Positions 15,553-20,411 of a DNA stretch of 20,411 nt are shown piece by piece. Source of the DNA: Gemmatimonadota bacterium (GTDB taxonomy: Bacteria > Gemmatimonadota > Gemmatimonadetes > Gemmatimonadales > GWC2-71-9); the NCBI GenBank assembly GCA_017889745.1, contig JAGGAG010000045.1:1-20411 (forward strand), read 5' to 3'. The position numbers were made by a program, and so were the translations under genes. How positions within the stretch are numbered: the stretch's first letter is position 1; the number at the start of each line of letters is the position of its first letter. The notes beneath the pieces were generated by a model that made no database searches, was not told the origin of the DNA, and was given only the letters and a program-made list of their open reading frames with translations.

Positions 15553-16433
15553 AACACCGGGCGCCGGGCCCATGGACGCGGAATGAAGCGCGGCACGCGC
15601 CGTTGGTATTCCTCGTACTCGGGATACTTGCCGCGTGAGATCCTCTCGGTGAATTGCGTGCTGCCCTGGAAGAGCAGGATGAGCAGCACGGCGCCAATGG
15701 CCGACCAGTTGAGCCACTCTCCGGTCGCGGCCACGCTGAACAGGTAGTAGGTGCACCAGATCGCCATTTCCGCGGCGAAGTTGGGGTGTCGCGCCAGGCC
15801 GAACAGGCCCGAGGACCGGAACCCGCGCCCGTATTCACCGTCGAGGGGCTCGCCGGCCCGACGGCGCCGGTGCTTTTCCGTCTGGAACTCGTACTGCTGC
15901 TGGTCGGCCGCAGTCTCGAGGAGCAGGAAGCCGATGAACAAGGCCGCGGCACCGGCATCGAGCAGGTTGAGTGGCCGCGCCTCGCCCGCGGCCGCGACCG
16001 ACGGCAGCGCGATGAGCAGCAACAGCAGCACCTGGTACAGCGATACGAAGCCCAGGTTGAACAGCCGCCAGCGCCACGGGCCCGCGAGGGCCGGGCTGGA
16101 GCGCAACACGGCCCAGCGGTAGTCCTCCATACCGCGCCAGGGCGGCCACGAGTATCCTCCGCGCCGCCAGAAGTTGAAGGTGAGGCGCGCGCCCCAGGCC
16201 GTGGCCAGCACCGCCATCAGCACGAGCCGCTGATTCCAGTGCGAGGCAGCGGCGAAGCACCAGGCGAACACCGGCGGCAGGATGCTCCAGAGCCTGTCGA
16301 CCTGACTGTAGTTTCCGGTGACTTCGCTGGTGATGAAAGCCAGGAATGCGATGGAAACCGCGATCAGGGCGCCGCCGCACAGAAGGTGCGACTGCAGCTG
16401 TGTAAGCGGCACGAGCAGGTCGATGTGAAGCAT
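15549..16433 (-). CDS. DUF1295-type multi-pass membrane protein (isoprenylcysteine methyltransferase/steroid reductase-like)
   Basis: A 294-residue integral membrane protein on the minus strand with several hydrophobic helices (first at about residues 19-40 from ATG). The C-terminal half carries LARHPNFAAEMAIW and SRGKYPEYEEYQRRVPRFIP, the motifs of the DUF1295 / steroid 5-alpha-reductase-like fold, whose members include ICMT-like enzymes. No specific substrate is known for this subgroup. The ATG at 16433-16431 is preferred over an in-frame TTG at 16448-16446 that would add MVPCR. The short gap to the divergent + strand gene probably holds both promoters, although no clear -10/-35 was seen. 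Confidence 0.72.
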   Translation of the reverse strand: MLHIDLLVPLTQLQSHLLCGGALIAVSIAFLAFITSEVTGNYSQVDRLWSILPPVFAWCFAAASHWNQRLVLMAVLATAWGARLTFNFWRRGGYSWPPWRGMEDYRWAVLRSSPALAGPWRWRLFNLGFVSLYQVLLLLLIALPSVAAAGEARPLNLLDAGAAALFIGFLLLETAADQQQYEFQTEKHRRRRAGEPLDGEYGRGFRSSGLFGLARHPNFAAEMAIWCTYYLFSVAATGEWLNWSAIGAVLLILLFQGSTQFTERISRGKYPEYEEYQRRVPRFIPRPWARRPVF

Positions 16434-16457
16434 GCGACAAGGTACCAACCCCCATCC

Positions 16458-16463
16458 GGAGAG
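16458..16463 (+). promoter_or_regulatory. Shine-Dalgarno GGAGAG deciding the GTG start at 16470
   Basis: GGAGAG sits six bases upstream of GTG 16470, the better-placed start; the downstream ATG 16482 has no comparable purine-rich motif at that distance. Confidence 0.5.
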
Positions 16464-16469
16464 CGACAG

Positions 16470-17018
16470 GTGCCCAACAGGATGCGAACCCTTGCCATCG
16501 GCCTCGTCGTCGCGCTCGGCGGTCGTGCGCCATCGCTCTCGGCGCAGGCGCCGGCCGCCAGTCCCGCCGATGTGGGCAGTATTCCCGCGATCGTGCGGGC
16601 CTTCTATGAGGTGATCAGCGGCCCGCCTGGTGCCCCGCGCGACTGGCGCCGCGACAGCACGCTGTACATGGAGGGCGCCACGTTCGTGGCCATGGACGAG
16701 CGGGACGGGAAGCCGGTGTACGTGATCCTGACGGCCGAAGAGTACCGGCGTAAGACGAACGACTCGTTCGTGAGGAACGGCTTCTTCGAAACCGAGATCG
16801 GCTCGCGCATCGAGCGGTTCGGCAACGTGGCGCAGGTGCGCAGCGTGTACGAGACTCGCCGCACCGCCGACGGACCGCTCACCGGACGCGGCGTCAATTA
16901 CCTGATGGTCTTCTGGGATGGCACCCGCTGGTGGATCAGCAGTGCGGTGTGGGACGATGAGCGACCGGACAACCCGATTCCTGCCGCCTGGGTGGGCAGC
17001 TTCGAGACGGCGCCCTGA
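16470..17018 (+). CDS. Exported SnoaL/DUF4440-like protein
   Basis: A 182-residue protein with a signal peptide (hydrophobic core about 7-19, cleavage near LSAQ-A at about 25). The mature part begins ADVGSIPAIVRAFYEVISG, then STLYMEGATFVAM, and ends VFWDGTRWWISSAVWDDERPDNPIP, the strand and W-rich C-terminal pattern of NTF2-fold secreted proteins. GTG at 16470 is chosen because GGAGAG at 16458-16463 lies six bases upstream; ATG at 16482 (MRTLAIG) is the alternative. A ligand-binding or detoxifying role in the periplasm is conceivable, but no catalytic residues can be named. Confidence 0.68.
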   Translation: MPNRMRTLAIGLVVALGGRAPSLSAQAPAASPADVGSIPAIVRAFYEVISGPPGAPRDWRRDSTLYMEGATFVAMDERDGKPVYVILTAEEYRRKTNDSFVRNGFFETEIGSRIERFGNVAQVRSVYETRRTADGPLTGRGVNYLMVFWDGTRWWISSAVWDDERPDNPIPAAWVGSFETAP

Positions 17019-17031
17019 CCCTCGCGAGGTT

Positions 17032-17051
17032 GCCCCGGGAAGACCCGGGGC
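17032..17051. terminator. GC-rich hairpin between convergent genes, possible bidirectional terminator
   Basis: An 8-bp stem (GCCCCGGG at 17032-17039 pairing with CCCGGGGC at 17044-17051) closes an AAGA loop. It lies 13 bases after the stop of the SnoaL-like gene and 24 bases before the stop of the convergent Met/His-rich gene, which begins beyond 17075. A small palindrome (CCTCGCGAGG, 17020-17029) precedes it. There is no T-tract, so a classic intrinsic terminator is not certain, though hairpins without a U-run are common in high-GC genomes. Confidence 0.5.
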
Positions 17052-17075
17052 CCTCGCGGGGCAGCGGCACGTCGG

Positions 17076-17507
17076 CTAGTGCTGATGCTGCTTCGCGCTG
17101 TCGGCCGGCTGGGCACAAGGCGGAGGCCCGCCAGACATGCCCATGCCCTTCCCCCCGTTCATGCCGCCCATACCTCCCATGCCTCCCATACCGTCCATGC
17201 CTTCCATCATCTTCTTCATATGCTCGCGCATGGCGAGCTGGCTGGTGGCCAGGGTCAGCACGACCGCCTCGAGTTTTGCGGTGCGAGCCGAACCCTTGGC
17301 AGCATTGAGCGCCGCCACCTGCTGTGTCAGCACCTGATCCACCGAGTCCATCCGGGCCATCATCGCATCATGGTCCTTGTGCATCGCCGCCATGTGGTCG
17401 TCCTGCTGACCAGCCTTACCCATGCCCGGCCCCGCGCACGGCTGTTGTGCCGCCAGCGGCAGGGCCGCCACCACCATCACTAGAGCACCAACCCATACAG
17501 AACGCAT
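17076..17507 (-). CDS. Exported Met/His-rich low-complexity protein, probable metal-binding
   Basis: A 143-residue minus-strand protein with a signal peptide (hydrophobic residues 5-20, cleavage near LAA-QQ). The mature part has a helical middle with many Met and His residues (DDHMAAMHKDHDAMMARMD, about 36-54; AMREHMKKMMEGMDGMGG, about 92-109), then an imperfect Gly-Gly-Met repeat to about residue 124, a Cys131 and a C-terminal HQH. Two Cys (24, 131) may pair. Such Met/His clusters are a known signature of periplasmic copper or silver handling, but no named family is recognised. ATG at 17505-17507 has a GGGGGAGG-type ribosome site just upstream. The repeat tract is prone to slippage. Confidence 0.65.
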   Translation of the reverse strand: MRSVWVGALVMVVAALPLAAQQPCAGPGMGKAGQQDDHMAAMHKDHDAMMARMDSVDQVLTQQVAALNAAKGSARTAKLEAVVLTLATSQLAMREHMKKMMEGMDGMGGMGGMGGMNGGKGMGMSGGPPPCAQPADSAKQHQH

Positions 17508-17853
17508 AGCATCCTCCCCCTGGTCCCACGTGGTTCCGCTGCGAAGCCCGGAACCTCGGCGCCCCCCCTCTCCCTGTCAATCGACCGTCGGGTCACTGCG
17601 CCAGTCGCGCACGAGCTTCTCCTTCGGCATGCCTCGTCCCCATTGATCCACTAAAGACCTCTTCACGCGCAATTGTCTGTTCTCAAACGGATGCAGAGTG
17701 ACCCTTCCCGGGTGGCTCGTACCTCCGGTGCGATCAAGGCAGCCACATGCCTCGGAGATACGGAAGGGCAACGGGGCCAACGTGCAGGAGATGGCTGCGC
17801 GGCAGTCGTGGCGAAAAGTGAAGCGCGGCTAACTGCTGCGAAAGGAGATACCC
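17508..17853. other. 346-base intergenic region between divergent genes, no gene seen
   Basis: No convincing gene occurs here. A TTGACA on the minus strand (17575-17580) could be a -35 element for the Met/His-rich gene, but no matching -10 was found at normal spacing. An AT-richer patch (17640-17690) sits upstream of the DcaP gene and could hold its promoter, again without a recognisable -10/-35 pair. A 67-codon minus-strand reading frame (17577-17780) lacks recognisable features and is not proposed as a gene. No tRNA cloverleaf was noticed. Confidence 0.6.
17841..17847 (+). promoter_or_regulatory. Strong Shine-Dalgarno AAAGGAG setting the GTG start at 17854
   Basis: AAAGGAG lies six bases upstream of GTG 17854, near-optimal spacing, and this start gives an intact signal peptide. 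Confidence 0.7.
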
Positions 17854-19080
17854 GTGAGGCTGTTGGTTCGGACCATCACGGCCTGGCTGGCGGCGGCGGT
17901 GTTGTTGCTCGCCCCGATGGCGCGGGCGGTGGCACAGGACGCGGACAGCACCCGCAAGGCGGGACTCGACATATACGGATTCGCGATGGCCGACGCCATC
18001 TATGACACGGGCATCAACCCGCAATGGTTGGATGGAGCGCGCCCCACCAAGTTGCCGGCGTTCGAGAACGAGTTCGGCAAGTCGGGGCAGTTCTTCTTCG
18101 GCGTGCGCCAGACCCGATTCGGTGTCAGCGCCCACGCCCCCAGCAAGCTGGGCGAGGCCCGCGCCGTGTTCGATTTCGACCTCTACGGCACTGGAGGCGA
18201 TGCGGGGCAGACCACGATCCGCCTGCGCCATGCCTACGCCGAGTTGGGCCAGTTCCTCATGGGGCAGGCCGAGAGCCCGTTCATGGACCTCGACATCTTC
18301 CCCAATTCGCTCGATTACTGGGGCCCGAATGGCATGGTGTTCTTCCGGAACGTGCAGTTCCGGTGGACCCCGATGCAGGGCAAGAACACGCTGCAGTTCG
18401 CCCTCGAGCGGCCAGGCGCCAGTGGCGACCAGGGAATTTACGCCGACCGCGTGGAACTGACCGACGTGGTGGCGCGCTTCCCGGTGCCCGACTTCTCGGC
18501 GAGCTACAAGTCTGGCGGCCACGGCTGGGGATATGTCCGCCTTGCCGGCATCCTCCGCTACATGAAGTGGGACGACCTCGGCAACGAGGCGTTCGACCTC
18601 GCCGGCGATGACGTAGGCTGGGGCCTCAACCTGAGCTCGAACATCAGGACCGATTCCAAGGGGACGTTGCGGCTCGAGGTGATCTACGGCGAGGGCGTCG
18701 AGAACTACATGAACGACGCGCCAGTGGACATCGGGATCCAGAACAACTTCACCGACCCGGTCACGCCCATCGTCGGCAAGGCCGTCCCGGTGCTTGGCCT
18801 CGTGGCCTTCTACGACCGCAACTGGAACGAGAAATGGTCGAGCACCATCGGCTGGTCCATGGTCAACATCGACAACACCGACGGCCAGGCCCCCAGCGCA
18901 TATCACCAGGGCCAGTATGCCCTCGTCAACCTGCTGTTCTATCCCATCCCCGGCATGATGTTCGGCCCCGAGGTGCAATACATCCATCGCACGAATTTCA
19001 GCGATGGATGGGACACCGGCGGTTTCCGGCTCCAGGTCTCGGGCAAGTACAACTTCAAGGCTACAATCGGAGGAAAGTGA
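17854..19080 (+). CDS. DcaP-family outer-membrane porin
   Basis: A 408-residue protein with a signal peptide (1-27, cleavage near VAQ) and a DcaP-type barrel. Recognisable segments are LDIYGFAMADAIYDTG, RPTKLPAFENEFG, RLRHAYAELGQFLMGQAESPFMDLDIFPNSLDYWGP and GMVFFRNVQFRW. The C-terminus ends in alternating residues and LQVSGKYNFKATIGGK. DcaP proteins are trimeric channels in the outer membrane of diderms, described for dicarboxylates and other anionic solutes. The start is GTG 17854 with AAAGGAG six bases upstream. The TGA is followed two bases later by the ATG of a glutaminase, so the pair is probably an operon. What this channel carries is unknown; a role in dicarboxylate or amino-acid uptake is inference. 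Confidence 0.88.
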   Translation: MRLLVRTITAWLAAAVLLLAPMARAVAQDADSTRKAGLDIYGFAMADAIYDTGINPQWLDGARPTKLPAFENEFGKSGQFFFGVRQTRFGVSAHAPSKLGEARAVFDFDLYGTGGDAGQTTIRLRHAYAELGQFLMGQAESPFMDLDIFPNSLDYWGPNGMVFFRNVQFRWTPMQGKNTLQFALERPGASGDQGIYADRVELTDVVARFPVPDFSASYKSGGHGWGYVRLAGILRYMKWDDLGNEAFDLAGDDVGWGLNLSSNIRTDSKGTLRLEVIYGEGVENYMNDAPVDIGIQNNFTDPVTPIVGKAVPVLGLVAFYDRNWNEKWSSTIGWSMVNIDNTDGQAPSAYHQGQYALVNLLFYPIPGMMFGPEVQYIHRTNFSDGWDTGGFRLQVSGKYNFKATIGGK

Positions 19081-19082
19081 GC

Positions 19083-20156
19083 ATGCAACACACTTCACAT
19101 GGCGCAGCGTTCGCTCGGCGCATTGCCGTCCCGGCGCTGCTGACCGGCCTCCTCCTTCCGGTCGGCGCGGCGCCCGCGCCGGCACAGACCGAAGCCCAGG
19201 TCACCGCGGCTATCGGCGCCGCTTACGCCAAGTACAAGGGCCTCAAGGAAGGCAAGAACGCCGACTATATCCCGGCGCTGGCCAAGGTGAACCCCGACCT
19301 GTTCGGCATCGCGGTCGTGACTGCGGATGGAAAGGTGTACACCGCCGGCGACGTGAAGACCGAGGTGTCGATCCAGTCGATCTCGAAGGTGTACACGATG
19401 GCGCTGGTCATGAACCAGCAGAGCCCCGACGCCATCATCAACACCATCGGGGCGGACGCGACCGGCATGCGGTTCAACTCGATCGTGTCGGTGGAGTGGT
19501 CCTACAAGGGTCTCGGTGGGTCGAAGCTCGAGAGCGCCGCGGAAATGAACGCGCTCGTCAATCCGGGCGCCATCACCGCCACCAGCATGGTCCAGGGTAC
19601 GAGCTACGACCAAATCTGGGGCAGCATTTCCGGGTTCTACAACGCCGCCGCCGGCCGGCAGCTCACGGTCCTGAAGGATGTCTATGAGTCGGAGGCCGCG
19701 ACCAACCAGCGGAACCAGGCCATCGGCATGCTGATGTACGCGTACGGCTACATCAAGGCGAACCCCCTCCAGGCCGTGGATATCTACACCAAGCAATGCT
19801 CGGTGGGCGTCAACGCGAAGGACCTGGCGACGATGGCAGCCACCCTCGCTTTCGGCGGCGTGAATCCCGTCACGAAGAAGCAGGTGATGAAGGCGGCTGA
19901 CGTACCCGAGGTGCTGGCGGTCATGGCCACGGCCGGCCTCTACGACGACTCCGGCAAGTGGCTGTACCTCACCGGCCTGCCCGCCAAGAGCGGGGTGGGC
20001 GGCGGCATCATCGCCGTTTCGCCGGGGAAGTTCGGCATCGCCGTGATCTCGCCGCCCCTCGATGCCGCGGGCAACAGCGTGCGGGCGCAGAAGGCCATCG
20101 CGGACATCTCCAACGCGCTGGGTGGCAACCCATACGCCGTTACGAAGGGGCACTGA
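19083..20156 (+). CDS. glsA: Glutaminase with signal peptide (serine-dependent, YbaS-like)
   Basis: A 357-residue protein. Residues 1-35 form a signal peptide (hydrophobic core 12-28, cleavage near APAQ). The rest resembles E. coli YbaS (L-glutamine to L-glutamate plus ammonia). Predicted active-site equivalents are S99 and K102 in SISK, N160 in VNPGAI, E204 and N211 in ESEAATNQRN, Y235 in YTKQCS, Y295 in WLYLTG and V305 in SGVGGG. The oddity is the signal peptide: most bacterial glutaminases are cytoplasmic. An insertion of about ten residues (roughly 140-155) and Pro in place of the first Ala of NAGAI differ from YbaS. The upstream porin gene ends 2 bases before the ATG, with GGAGG at 19069-19073. 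Confidence 0.9.
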   Translation: MQHTSHGAAFARRIAVPALLTGLLLPVGAAPAPAQTEAQVTAAIGAAYAKYKGLKEGKNADYIPALAKVNPDLFGIAVVTADGKVYTAGDVKTEVSIQSISKVYTMALVMNQQSPDAIINTIGADATGMRFNSIVSVEWSYKGLGGSKLESAAEMNALVNPGAITATSMVQGTSYDQIWGSISGFYNAAAGRQLTVLKDVYESEAATNQRNQAIGMLMYAYGYIKANPLQAVDIYTKQCSVGVNAKDLATMAATLAFGGVNPVTKKQVMKAADVPEVLAVMATAGLYDDSGKWLYLTGLPAKSGVGGGIIAVSPGKFGIAVISPPLDAAGNSVRAQKAIADISNALGGNPYAVTKGH

Positions 20157-20176
20157 CACCGTCAGGTCGCACAAGA

Positions 20177-20411
20177 ATGAATCGTCCATGCCGGGCGGTC
20201 GCCGCAGTGGTGGCCGCCCTTGCCTGTCCAGCCATGCCCTCCGTCCTGAAGGCACAGGACACGAGTGTGGCAGCGCCGGCGGTGGTCTGTGCGTCGAAGG
20301 AAGGCGAACGACAGACCTGCGCCGCCGACACGCAAGCGGGCGTGACCCTCCTCAAGTCCACGGGCACCGTGGCGTGCGAGCTGGGCACGACCTGGGGCTA
20401 CGACGAGCGGA
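20177..20411 (+). CDS. N-terminal part of a DUF3011-type secreted protein (cut by window edge)
   Basis: An open frame from ATG 20177 runs off the window end (78 complete codons). It begins with a signal peptide (residues 7-26, ending near KAQ). The mature start carries VVCASKEGERQTCAADTQAGVTLL and CELGTTWGYDER, matching the Cys and WGYD pattern of DUF3011 domains, whose remaining conserved Cys would lie beyond the edge. It follows the glutaminase by 20 bases and may be a third gene of the same unit, although its ribosome site is weak. Function unknown; the domain is small, exported and disulfide-likely. Confidence 0.55.
   Translation, partial: MNRPCRAVAAVVAALACPAMPSVLKAQDTSVAAPAVVCASKEGERQTCAADTQAGVTLLKSTGTVACELGTTWGYDER

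Noticed and set aside
17575..17580. TTGACA as a -35 element for the Met/His-rich gene
   Set aside because: No plausible -10 hexamer at 16-18 bases, so a promoter is not claimed.
17577..17780. 67-codon minus-strand open frame in the intergenic region upstream of the DcaP gene
   Set aside because: No recognisable domain, no convincing ribosome site and no typical coding pattern; treated as chance.

Overview
The window is high-GC bacterial DNA, densely packed with genes, mostly on the + strand. Several features suggest a member of the Gemmatimonadota or a similar diderm: many exported proteins with signal peptides ending near Ala-Gln, an outer-membrane DcaP-type porin, a DUF3011-type secreted protein, many GTG starts, and an FtsE/FtsX/EnvC-type division locus. 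This placement is inference from gene content, not from a marker gene or a search.

Region 1 (1-5930) is one tightly coupled + strand operon. It runs from the tail of a probable ROK-family protein through a PfkB-family sugar kinase, a HATPase (anti-sigma/GHKL-like) protein, a small STAS-like plus winged-helix-like protein and a Cys/Met-metabolism PLP enzyme to ftsE. It ends in a 560-residue protein joining FtsX (three membrane segments) to an EnvC-like coiled coil and a degenerate LytM domain. Five of the six junctions are 4-base GTGA/ATGA overlaps and the sixth is directly abutting. The FtsX-EnvC fusion is the most striking item. FtsX has lost its fourth membrane segment and EnvC its signal peptide, so the activator domain is still predicted to lie in the periplasm.

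Region 2 (5924-7368) holds a heptanucleotide tandem repeat of nine copies that begins over the stop codon of the fusion gene. It then has a convergent - strand diguanylate cyclase with a degenerate receiver domain, a GAF-like middle and intact GGDEF and I-site motifs.

Region 3 (7386-15552) is a + strand series. It contains endonuclease IV (nfo, whose 5' half has a lower GC content and rare codons), an exported barrel-like protein, a lipoprotein metalloprotease, GTP-dependent PEP carboxykinase and an HD-domain phosphohydrolase that appears to start at CTG. These are followed by a 10-codon ORF that may be a deletion scar, a SnoaL-like protein, a small two-helix membrane protein and a large exported M1-type metallopeptidase.

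Region 4 (15549-20411) begins with a - strand DUF1295 membrane protein that shares a CTAG stop with the M1 peptidase. It continues with an exported SnoaL/DUF4440-like protein, a GC-rich hairpin between convergent genes and a - strand Met/His-rich exported protein. After a 346-base intergenic region come a DcaP-family porin with a glutaminase carrying a signal peptide (probable two-gene operon) and the start of a DUF3011-type secreted protein cut by the window edge.

No tRNA, rRNA, CRISPR array, insertion sequence or phage gene was recognised.
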